In this document: one piece after another, positions 1 to 9,732 of the stretch | How positions within the stretch are numbered: the stretch's first letter is position 1 | How the letters are laid out: every line of letters begins with the position of its first letter | NCBI GenBank assembly: GCA_963969365.1 | Contig: OZ017746.1 | Coordinates: 3,162,001-3,226,000, forward strand | Length of the DNA stretch: 64,000 bases | Direction: 5' to 3' | Source of the DNA: Asterochloris sp. CNOR1 | Taxonomy: Eukaryota; Chlorophyta; Trebouxiophyceae; Trebouxiales; Trebouxiaceae | The notes under the pieces: generated by a model | Databases searched by the model: none | Seen by the model: only the letters and a program-made list of their open reading frames with translations | What the model was told of the DNA's origin: nothing | Translations under genes and position numbers: made by a program

Positions 1-3000
1 CTTAGACAGCTTACAGCCCCTGCCATGCAGGTGTTTGGCCCCGCCTTCAAGCGGAACAGCCGCTGGTCGGTGCAGCAGCCGGTGCCAGACCCTGGGGACG
101 ACCGCACAGACATTGAGGTTGTGGAGAGGTTCTATGACTTCTGGTTTGGCTTCAAGTCATGGAGGGAGTTCCCCCACCCTGATGAGGAGGATCTGGAGCA
201 GGCAGAGAACCGGGAGCACAAACGGTGGGGCCAGGGAACGCTCAAGGGTCATGGAATGGCTGCTAGAGTCTACACTTCGTGACAGGCTGTCTCACCTCAT
301 GCTGGCCAGAAGCTGAGCAAGGGAGAGACCCGGGCTGCAACACGGGCGGGCTGCTGCACTTTGAGCACATGGCTCAGGGTTGCAGAACAGGCAGAGCAGG
401 CAGACCAAGACTACAGTGGACAGCCTAGGCACAAAGGACATGAAGAAGTTTGGGGTCAGGCGCTCGCTTTGCAGCTGTGGCTGAGATGCTGCGCTAGCAA
501 ACAGGCGATAGCTCGAGATGCCGTTCTGCAGCTTCTGAGACACGCATGGCGGCACTGCTAGCTGTAGAGCTCACCCTCAGTGAGCCGTCTTCATGCTGCC
601 TGCAGGTTCATTGAGCGGTACAACAACAAGCTCAGGCAGGCTGCCAAGAAGGATGAGACCCGGCGGATGAAGGCATTCGTGAACAATGCCTATGCCTGCG
701 ACCCGCGAGTGCTGCGCAGGAAGGCAGAGGAGAAGGCAGAGAGGTATGGGCGGACACATGTCATAGCGGCTGGCAGCGGTTCACCTTGGCGCTTGCGAGG
801 CCCAGCATGCGGCTGCATCTACCCATCTGCTTTGCGGCCTGGCTGGAGTGTTGTGATGTCTTCTTCAGGGATTGCTACACAAGCTGAGAGTCAGCATTAT
901 GGTACCGGCCTTGCAGCAGGCTTCCAGGCAGAAGCAGTAGCCCACCTGCAGGGACCAGGAGGGAGCCTGCTCTGCCGTGCCAGCCCGTCCCAGGCTGTCT
1001 AAGCCTGACACCCCATCTGCATGCTTGCAGGGACCGCAAGAAGTCGGAGAAAGAGGCCGCCAGGCAGCGCAAGATCGATGAGGAGCGGGAAGCCAAGGAG
1101 ACTGCTGCCCGCAAGGAGCAGGAGGCGGTACAGGCAGCCGCAGAGCAGGCAGCCGTTGACCGCAAGGCACGTCAATTTGAGAAGAAGGCCATGCAGCGCC
1201 AGCGGAGCAAGTTGCGCAGCCAGTGCGCGGGCCTCGTGAGAGGTGAGAACACTTCATAGGCGTGACTGCATGGTGGGAGTGGGTGCAGCGCCAGCCAAAC
1301 AAGGTGCATCCACTTGGAGTGGGTTTTAGGGTGGCATGCCTGACACAGAGGCACCCACAGGCAGGGTTTGGGCAGGGGTTATCAGTTGCCTGGTCATCAG
1401 TCCACTTACTGAAACGTCCCCCTTTGTTGCAACAGCGAAGCAAGTGGAGGATGATGATGTGGAAATGATCTGCACCAAGGCGGTGCTGAAGCAGATCCAG
1501 GTGCTCACCAGCGCCCTGGAGGAGGACGGTCTGTTGGAGGAGCAGCAGATCAACCTTGTACAGGTCAGCACCCATCCTGATGCTGGGTTGCATGGCCATG
1601 GCCTGCACCACCTGCAGGAATGCTTTCAAAGTAGCTTGATGTCTGGTACTGTGCAGCGGGCCTGCCAATCTGTGATTCTCTCTCCCTGAAGACCCATGTG
1701 CAGAAGCTGCAAGGGGGTGCCTGCACCAAGCAAAGCTTTTCTTGTGCTGCTGTGCCTTCCACAGCCTCGCCCACTTTGCCTGCAGACCCATGTCGAGGAG
1801 CTGCAAGGGGAGGAGGAGACGCAGCGAAGGGCCAAGGCCAGGGCAGCCGCCGCCGTGGCAGCCGCAGCCGCCGCAGAGAAGCGCGCGGCTGCCAAGGCCA
1901 AGGTGGCACGCATGCGCGCGTGGGAGGAGGAGGAGATCCGCATGCTGGAGAAGGCGCTGGAGAAGTATCCTCAGGTGGGCTCGGGCTACGAGCATCCAGC
2001 AACCTGCTGGAGCGGGCGTAGCGACGCTTGAGATGCACACCTGGCTTTTGCACCAGCTTTTGTGCTGGGAGCCGACAGCAGTGAGGCACTGCTTCGCCAC
2101 CACTGCCGTGGCAGCCAGTCCTGCCATGCTCTTGACATCTTGAGAACAATCCTGGTGGCACCTGGCATGCTTTGCTAGAAGTGTATGTTGGGAGCTGCGT
2201 GATGCTCAGAGCAGGTGCCTAAGCATGACTTTCCTGTCATCACACAACAGGCTCTGCCTCTGTCCAGCTATTGTTGCCACCTGTTGAGCAGATGACAGAG
2301 CATGCGCCTCTCATCACCACTCAACATGCCCTACGTCACCCCTGTTCGCTGCCATCGGCAAACCAGGCGACAGAGGGTGCCCCTTTCACTGCCACTCGAC
2401 GTGCTTTGCCTCAGCCTTGCCTGCTGCTGCCATTCACAGGGGACTGCCAAGCGCTGGGAGCAAATAACGGGCTACGTGCGCACACGTGACCAGGACGAGG
2501 TGATTGAGATGGCCAAGCATGGCCTCAGGGCAGGGGCGGGCATCCGGCACTCTGACCGGATCAGCATCGCCAAAAAGCGCCAGGGGAACACAACCATCAA
2601 CTCTGACCCCACTGGACGCCTAGAGTCGTTCACAGACGTTGATGTGAAGACGGCAGGTGGGCCTATCATGATGTCGGTGGAAGACTGTGCCTTCCTTGCG
2701 TGCCTTGGCTTTGTGTGTCTGGTGGGTTCTCCAGGTGGTGTCCATGAGGTGCGAGCAAAGCTTTAAGCCCTCATGCTTCAGCCTGCCTTGTGTGAGACTG
2801 GTGGCAGCTCCTGGCTAATGAGTATATCATCAATCAAGGCTGGCTGTGTCATGCAGTCTTCACTGTGGCAATGGCCAAGGGTCCTAGCCATCCAGGCACA
2901 CAGATCTGCTGTAGCCATGATTTCTGCCCCTGCTGCAGGTGAGGCAATACAGGAGCTGGCAAACGGGGATGGCCCCCCACCACCAGCAGCCAGTCACACA

Positions 3001-3906
3001 CCAGCCACGCATGCACCCACACCCGGCAGCATGCCAGTGGCTGCAGACAGCGGCAAGCCTCCTGCAGCTGCCAGCAAGCCCGTGGCTGCTGACAGTGGCA
3101 AGCCCCCCGCAGCCAGCTCCCAGGCAGGCAGCGCAGGCAGCCAGCAGGTGAAGCCCACCCGCACGCCAGCAGCGCCATCTACTGCTGACGTCAAGCCTGC
3201 CAGCAAGGCAGCAGCGGAGGCTGGAGGTGCTAAGCGGCCAGCAGCCTCTGAGGCTAAGCCCTCTCAGGCCAAGGCCTCTGCAGCTGCCAGCAAGCCCGTG
3301 GCTGCTGACAGTGGCAAGCCCCCCGCAGCCAGCTCCCAGGCAGGCAGCGCAGGCAGCCAGCAGGTGAAGCCCACCCGCACGCCAGCAGCGCCATCTACTG
3401 CTGACGTCAAGCCTGCCAGCAAGGCAGCAGCGGAGGCTGGAGGTGCTAAGCGGCCAGCAGCCTCTGAGGCTAAGCCCTCTCAGGCCAAGGCCTCTGCACC
3501 TCCGCCGCCTGCTCAGCAGGCTGCATCGGCAACAGACCAGCACCCACAGCCCGCAAGGCAGGCTGCGGCAGAACCCCCTCTCTGGTCAGAGGAGCAGGAG
3601 CTCGCCCTGGTGCAGGCGCTGAAGCAGGTTGGCAAGGATGTGCCAGACAGGTGAGCGTGCAGGGCCCACTCTGCCAGCAGGACATGTATGCTGGACAGTC
3701 TTGTGAATTGACTTTTGTCTGCCGCCAAGAAGCAGCTGCCTCGCACTGTGTGAGATGCAGTCCAGAGACTGGGCTTCATGGCTTGCTGCTGCATCTGCAG
3801 GTGGGACCGCATAGCGGACAGTGTTCCTGGGAAGTCCAAGGCGCAGTGTCAGCGGCGGTTCAAGGAATTGAAAGAGACCTTTCGCGCCAAGAAGGCGACG
3901 ACATGA
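1..3906 (+). CDS. DNAJC2: Zuotin / DNAJC2-type ribosome-associated Hsp40 (5' end missing)
   Basis: Zuotin homologue, the J-protein of the ribosome-associated complex that stimulates Hsp70 at the tunnel exit; animal and plant forms also act on chromatin through C-terminal SANT domains. Visible exons: 31-224, 606-743, 1031-1242, 1436-1563, 1786-1974, 2440-2656, 2939-3650, 3801-3906; phases agree at every join. The first exon begins at the conserved post-J segment FGPAFKRNSRWSV, so the J domain with HPD lies left of the window. A charged helical region rich in Lys, Arg, Glu and Ala (exons 2-5) matches the ribosome-binding ZHD. SANT 1 starts at WEEEEIRMLEKALEKYPQ and spans exons 5-6. SANT 2 starts at WSEEQELALVQALKQVGKD and runs to RFKELKETFRAKKATT-stop. 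Between them lies a long Ala/Pro/Lys linker made of a perfect duplicated block. Introns are GT-AG. Identity is firm. Confidence 0.93.
3065..3496 (+). repeat. Perfect 2 x 216-bp tandem duplication inside the zuotin coding sequence
   Basis: The block 3065-3280 is repeated at 3281-3496 with no difference that I can see. The period is 216 bp (72 codons), so the reading frame is kept. Each copy encodes an Ala/Pro/Ser/Lys-rich unit beginning AASKPVAADSGKPPAASSQ. A shorter related unit precedes it at about 3025-3064. The absence of even silent changes implies a recent duplication, gene conversion or an assembly artefact. Confidence 0.9.
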
Positions 3907-4040
3907 TATCCCTTTTATTGATCTCCCCTGTGCATTGCATCCCCCTGCATGCTCCGAACCTCAGCTGTGAGTAGAAGTTCTTCGCTAGACAGATGTGACA
4001 CCCTGACCCTCTCCTTTGAGTCCCGTTCCCTAGTCAAGCT

Positions 4041-4045
4041 TGTAA
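4041..4045 (+). terminator. Probable TGTAA polyadenylation signal of zuotin
   Basis: TGTAA, the usual chlorophyte polyadenylation signal, lies 135 bp after the zuotin stop codon and about 100 bp before the next start codon. Assignment rests on motif and position only. Confidence 0.5.
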
Positions 4046-4143
4046 GTGCAAAACACGAATCAGTCGCCTTATCCAAATTTTTTTACGAGGCCTGTGGGAG
4101 AGCTTAGGTTAGCCAGGGGGTTCGATCAATCAGCAAAGCCAGC

Positions 4144-7100
4144 ATGCGGGGACAGCAACTGCTGAGGCGGTGTGCATCCAGCATCGTTAAGGGAGCAGGT
4201 CCCCAAGTCGAGCAGGTATGTAGACCTCAGACATGTCTGTGATCTGGGGGGGCATGCCCTCTCCCCATGATGTCTAGCTGAGCATTCAGAGGTCAGATCT
4301 GGCCGCAGGGCCTGCGCTTGGGAGGATGCCAGGCCTATGCAACTAGCAGCCATGGAGAGCCATACACCTACGTCCCACCTGGCCGGCATCATCTCTTTGT
4401 GCCAGGTGAGGTCCCTTGGCAGCATAAATGCCATGCCACCACTGGGACTGGTGCACAGCTTCCGTCAAGGCTTGCCAAACAAGCAGCTTTCCAACATGGG
4501 ATCCCGCCATCTTTCGTTGGTCCTCTGGGGCACCTATCTTTTGCTTCTATCAACCGATGCTGGCACCGGTGCACGTAATAGGCAGTCACTGAGGACGGGC
4601 CTTCTGCCTGAGGCAGAAAAGCGCAACATCCAGCCCGGGTGTGCGCTGCCTGTCCATGCTGACACCATCTGCTGTGGTCTGCAGGCCCTGTCAACATCCA
4701 CCCCGTTGTGCAGCAGGCGATGGACATCCCCTCAGCCAACCACCGCGACCCCTGGTTTCCCATCCTGTTCAGCAAGCTGCTGCAGGACGTGAAGATGATC
4801 TTTGGCACCAAGGAGGCCACCAGCTTCATTTACCCAGGCACAGGCACTGGTGGCTGGGAGTCGGCCATCCAGAACACCCTGTCACCAGGGGACAAGGTGA
4901 GGCAAGGGGGCAGGCAATCATGTCGTGTTCTGGCTCATGGATAGGCAGGGCTGCGTTTCAGGGTGGAGGCAGGGCGCCATGCCGAGCACCGCTGCGAGAG
5001 GCTCTGGCCCCTCCCAATCTTAGGAGCTGTGAATGTGTACAGCAGCAGCACCAGTGCTGTTGCCGCCTCCCTCAACATGTTGCTACCGGCTTCTGATGCA
5101 AGATCAAGTTGCTTTGGTGGTGCCAGTCAGGTCTGTCTCATGGCCCCCCACACAGCAGGAATATCCCCCAATGCCACAGCTCATGTCCGACATGGGAGTT
5201 GCCTGCCCGCCCATCTGCTCCACCACAGATCTCATGAAGCACAGGTTAGCTTTGCAGTGGTCGCAATGGGCTGTGCTTATCAGGTAGGCTCCAACTGCCT
5301 GTGCGCAGCATGCCTGCCTGACATCAGCTCTTGGCTGTGCAGGTGGTGGCCTTCCGGTATGGGCAATTCAGCCACCTCTGGATCGACATGCTGCAGCGTC
5401 TGGGGCTGGAAGTGCATGTGATTGAGGAGCGCTGGGGGGACGGCGCGCACGAGGACAAGCTGGAGAAGGTCAGTCGAGCACTCATGTCGTTGTTGCTGGA
5501 TACATCGACCTGTTAGCAGACGGGCAATGGAGCACACATGGCACCTTTTTTGTCGGGAACTAGGCTGCTGGGGATGCAGACTGTGCCTTTTCAGGCTAGG
5601 CATACAGAGGTGACAAGAACATGGGTTCTCTGGGATGCCAATGGGCACCAAGGACTAGCTGGAAACGATACAGCAGCTGTGCTGCGCGGTGAAGGGAAGG
5701 CTTCCATCATGGGCTTTGTCAGGATGCCTGCTGGACTTGCACAGTCACAGGTCTCCACAGCGGGAGCGGCAGTCCCCCACACTGGTGGTAACACCCTGAG
5801 CCATTGAGGGCAACGAGGCAACAGTGGCTGAAGACAGGGTGCAGCGCAACATGGCAGCAGGGTTGGGGAGACACTGCACAGCCCGGCCCCAGAGAGGCAC
5901 CTGCCGTGCATCACGCATGCACACTTGCCTCGCAGCCCATACCTTTTGCTTTCAGCAGCAGGCTTTCTTTTTCCCTGTATCTGCTGGCAACCATCAGTGC
6001 CCCCACCCCCCAGCCCTGCTACTGGCAGCTGCTCAAGGAGGGGACCAGCGAGAAGATCGAGCCTCCACTCCAGGGCCCAATGCCACCTCAGAGGAAACAT
6101 CCCACCCACCCCTGTCTGCACATCCCTGAGGAAGATGCCGGCATGAACCTCCAGGTGGTCAGCAGGCTGCACACACTCGACTGCCCAGCTGTTCGCAGCG
6201 CAGCTCACCACACACTCTGCCCCTGCCTGCAGGTCCTCCGGGGGAACCTTGGCATGAACATCAAGGCGGCCTGCGTGCTGCACATACATGCCTGCCTGCC
6301 TGCTCTCAGTCCTACTCTCACTCCCCTCAGCCCCTGCCAGCAGCTCCTGGGCGGGGACATCGACATATCATTCTGGCAGGGTGCATGCAACATGCCCGCC
6401 TGCCTGCTCACAGTGCCTTCTGCCCCTGCCAACAGGTTCTGAAGGAGGACACTGACAAGAAGATCAAGGCGGTGTGCGTGGTGCACAACGAGACCACCAC
6501 GGGGATCACCTCCGATGTGGCCAAGGTCCGCCAGGCCATGGACGGCGTGAGCCACCCAGCCCTGCTGCTCATCGACGGGGTGTCCTCCATTGGCGCCCTG
6601 GACTTCCAGTTTGACAAGTGGAAGGTGGACGTAGCCATGACGGGGTCCCAGAAGGCGCTGTCGCTGCCCACTGGGCTCGCCGTGCTGGCAGTGTCCCAGA
6701 AGGTGGGTTCTGGAGTGGGGTCTGGGTGGTAGGCTACCCCTCAAGCATGGCTGCTGCTAGTGCTGCCCACAGAGCCAGCCGTGCTGGAGGTGTCCAGTAG
6801 CGTGACGCCTCAGCGTGGTGCGAGTCTGACTAACCCGGGCATGCTTGTCTCCAGAGCTCTGTGGAAAGCTTAAAATGACAGGAGCAGGGTGCTGCCTGCT
6901 AGGTGGGCTGTGCTGTCACCGTCCCAGAGGGTTGGGGCACTTCAGTGTGGCAGCAAGAAACACAGATTGGATGCGCTCCCCACCCAATAGTATTCACGGC
7001 TAAAGCAGACTGCAAGCAAGCCACTCACCTGGCACAGTCCCTGCCGTAGCGCCAGCCGTGCTGGCTGTGTGCCACATGGCGTGCTTGTGATTGTGCACAA

Positions 7101-9039
7101 GAAGTAGAAGCAGGGCAGCATTGCAAGTGCACAGCTGCATGCTGCGGCTGCTGGCCAGGCCCAAATGGCTGTGTGACATTTGCGTTGAGCTGCTAAAAGG
7201 ACGCCAAAAGACTGGCAATGACCCATGTGCAGCGATCATGTGAGCAGTGCCGGTCAACCTTCACATGCTGTCGTCAGCGCATCTGGGCTGACGTGGGAGC
7301 GGCAGCCTAGTCACCATCAGTGATTTCACACCTATTCCAAAGCCCGCTTCTCTGCACTTGCAGGCCCTTGACGCCCGCAAGAGTGCCAAGATGGCCAGGT
7401 GCTATTTTGACTGGGATGACATGATCAAAAATAATAAAGATGGGCAGGTGAGTGCAGCAGCCTGCCCTCTCTTCTATCTCCTGGGCTTTGCTGGATGAGG
7501 CTGCACCTCAAACGCATCCCTTGAGCTCTGCATAGCTCGGGGGCAGGCAGGCACAGCAGCTTGCAGCTTGTCTGTTGGTCGTGAGAGCCTGCATGCTGCC
7601 TTCAGACTGGGCGCACAGCTCCCATGTGGAGACCCACGGTGCTAATTATCATTGCCAGTCCCATCCTGCCTCCTGGCCGCAAGACCAGGGTCTGCACGTC
7701 AGAGTGAAGGAGTTGGGCAGCCAGACATTAAAGCATGTCAGCTCATGCTGCAGGTCCCCTACACGCCCATCATACCCCTGCTGTATGGCCTGCGAGCTTC
7801 CCTGGACCTTCTAGCTGCAGAGGGCTTCGACAACGTGGTCAAGAGGCACAACAGGTGAAGCCCAAGGCCAGGGACTTGCCAGCAGCCAATCTTTGCCTGC
7901 CCCTGCACAGTGCTCCGCGAAAGGGCTCCCTGCTTGCTGATCCTGCAAACAGTCTCGCACAGCTCTGCTGCTGGGGCCATTGGATAGACAGCAGACTGGC
8001 CATGCTGTGATGCTAACCCCTTGCATGAGCCAGTGCCTCTCTGAGCGGAGCCATCTACCAGGTGCTTCATGTGGGGAGCTTGATGAGTGCTGAGGGCCCC
8101 TGCAGGTTGGCAACAGCCGCGCGCAAGGCCGTGGAGGGATGGGGCCTGGAGCTGTTGTGCAAGGACAAGAGGTGGTACAGTGACTCCCTGACCGTGGTGG
8201 AGGTGCCACAGGTGGGTCCTGTGTACATCAGCAGTGTGGTTGCCAGTCCTGACCGTGTTGGAGGTGCCACATGTGGGTCCTGTGAACAGCTGCTGTTCGC
8301 CTGCTGGTCCTGACTGTGGCGCAATGGGTGGGCTGGGCAGCCCGCAGTGTGTGGGCAAACCATGCGCTCTGCTGCTCTGGGTGCTGTGGATACTCGAGAC
8401 TGTCAGTTCCCTGGAGTGATGCGCATCCTGTGCCAACAACACCGCCTTTCCCGTGCCTGCTGCTACCATTGACACCCAAGTGCAGAGTGATTTACAGCCT
8501 GTTTGACCCTGCCAGGCTGCCGCTGACCCCCGCAAACACCGCCTGCTGCAGGGTGTTGACAGCGGCAAGGTTGTGAAGGCAGCCTACAGCAAGTACAATC
8601 TGTCGCTGGGCGTTGGCCTATCCCAGGTTGGGCCTCTGCTCCCCATGGCTGCCAAGTGTTTTGGCTCTGAACAGCTCCACGCTTGATGTCCTCGTGGTCG
8701 GCACCGACCACCTGCTTGACTGATGCTCTTCATTGTCTATGACGCGCCTCAGACCTAGCAAGCTGATCTGCCTTGGGCATTTGGCCCAAGAGCCCCGTCA
8801 GACCTCTGCTTTGTGGGCCTCACTACTTCATGATATGATGCATTCAGGTGTCTGGCAAGGTGTTTCGCATTGGGCACCTGGGCAACATGGACGCCCTGAT
8901 GCTGCTATCAGCTCTGTGTGGCGCTGAGATGGCAATGCAGGACGCCGGCATCAAGATTGACGCTGGCAGTGGAGTGTCCAAGGCCATTGACTACCTCCAC
9001 AGCACCAGCGCAGTGATTCCCACTCGTGCTGCAGTCTGA
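4144..9039 (+). CDS. Serine-glyoxylate aminotransferase, probably mitochondrial
   Basis: Class V PLP aminotransferase that converts serine plus glyoxylate to hydroxypyruvate plus glycine in photorespiration. Exons 4144-4215, 4309-4405, 4685-4896, 5343-5468, 6436-6702, 7364-7447, 7754-7854, 8106-8211, 8552-8626 and 8848-9039 give 443 residues with consistent phases. Family landmarks are GRHHLFVPGPVNI, PGTGTGGWESA, HNETTTGITSDV, DGVSSIGALDF, and the PLP lysine in TGSQKALSLP (about residue 242). The C-terminal segment SGKVFRIGHLGN is also typical. The start was chosen at 4144 because the frame of exon 2 is closed upstream and this ATG opens a basic, acid-free leader (MRGQQLLRRCASSIVKG) that splices in phase. 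The leader looks like a mitochondrial presequence. The protein ends PTRAAV with no PTS1, unlike the peroxisomal plant enzyme (SRI end). Chlorophyte photorespiration is reported to be mitochondrial, which fits. Confidence 0.93.
6029..6435 (+). repeat. Array of four diverged copies of the exon-5 start inside intron 4 of the aminotransferase gene
   Basis: The real exon 5 starts at 6436 (GTTCTGAAGGAGGACACTG). Related segments start at about 6029 (CTGCTCAAGGAGGGGACCAG), 6122, 6233 (GTCCTCCGGGGGAACCTTGG) and 6341 (CAGCTCCTGGGCGGGGACAT). Spacings are about 93, 111, 108 and 95 bp. Copies at 6029, 6233 and 6341 directly follow an AG in a pyrimidine-rich context (GGCAG, TGCAG, GCCAG). The copy at 6122 is the weakest. 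Each unit carries exon start, some following sequence and a new acceptor. Confidence 0.75.
8188..8330 (+). repeat. 61-bp tandem units duplicating the exon-8 3' end and donor site
   Basis: The end of exon 8 with its donor (CTGACCGTGGTGGAGGTGCC at 8188, then CACAG/GTGGGTCCTGTG) recurs at 8249 (CTGACCGTGTTGGAGGTGCC, then CACATGTGGGTCCTGTG) and begins again at 8310 (CTGACTGTGG). The period is exactly 61 bp both times. Copies two and three lie in intron 8; the second keeps GTGGGT but has lost the CAG before it. Confidence 0.85.
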
Positions 9040-9209
9040 GAGCATGCACGGGTCAACAGCAGAGCCCGCGCTCAGAGCCCAGCACCTGTTTTGAATGTCA
9101 CTCCAGTGTGATGACAGGCCCCTCATGCAGGGGTCCCACCTTCAAATTCTTTGGCAGGCACACCTCTTTTGTTCTTGAGCGAACCTGTCAGTCAAACGAG
9201 TTGTACTTT

Positions 9210-9214
9210 TGTAA
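9210..9214 (+). terminator. Probable TGTAA polyadenylation signal of the aminotransferase gene
   Basis: TGTAA in a T-rich context (ACTTTTGTAAAAAG), 171 bp after the stop codon of the aminotransferase gene. Confidence 0.55.
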
Positions 9215-9732
9215 AAAGTAGGGTCTGTGCTTCAGTTCGATAGCTGCTGTGGCTATCTGAGTATTCAGGACATTTTCATCAAATTCCAGGTGTGATGCAA
9301 GCACTTGATCGATAAGCAAAGCAGGCAGTAGTGCACGACATGCTGGTGCCAGTCAGCCAAGGTGGTGCAAGGAGCGATACAAGCTCATGCTGGCACAGCA
9401 CCATTCAAAGTCTTGACCCTGCTCCGCGCTGGAAAGCCATGCCTGCTGCTCGGCTGCTGATCGCTAGCATGCAGCATGACTGCATGCTCATGGATTCCCA
9501 TGCTGCTGCAGACGCTACCTTCATTTGCTGCTCCAGCTCAGCTTTGCAAGGGTCACCTCCTGGCCATAGCGCACAGGCTTAAATAAGGGCCTTGCTGCCC
9601 AACAGGACGCCCAGTTGTGGGTCCACAACCTGCCTTGCCAGGCTGCCAGTCAACATGCTGCTGCCCCTTGCAGCATTCAGCAGCACAGCGTCCTTGGACT
9701 CTTGTGCCCTTGGGCTCCTTGAGTGCACGGTG
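9215..9732. other. Intergenic stretch between convergent genes
   Basis: This holds the 3' ends of the aminotransferase gene (+) and Pelota (-). Short open frames here show no family similarity and no splice logic. I see no further gene. Confidence 0.6.

Noticed and set aside
865-2127. 420-codon open frame on the minus strand
   Set aside because: It lies opposite zuotin exons 3-5, whose family identity is certain. It crosses exon-intron borders without splice logic and has no recognisable motif.
5804-6442. 212-codon plus-strand open frame in intron 4 of the aminotransferase gene
   Set aside because: It spans the ladder of decayed exon-5 copies and reads in the wrong frame for the real exon 5. 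Its openness reflects GC-rich repeats rather than a gene.
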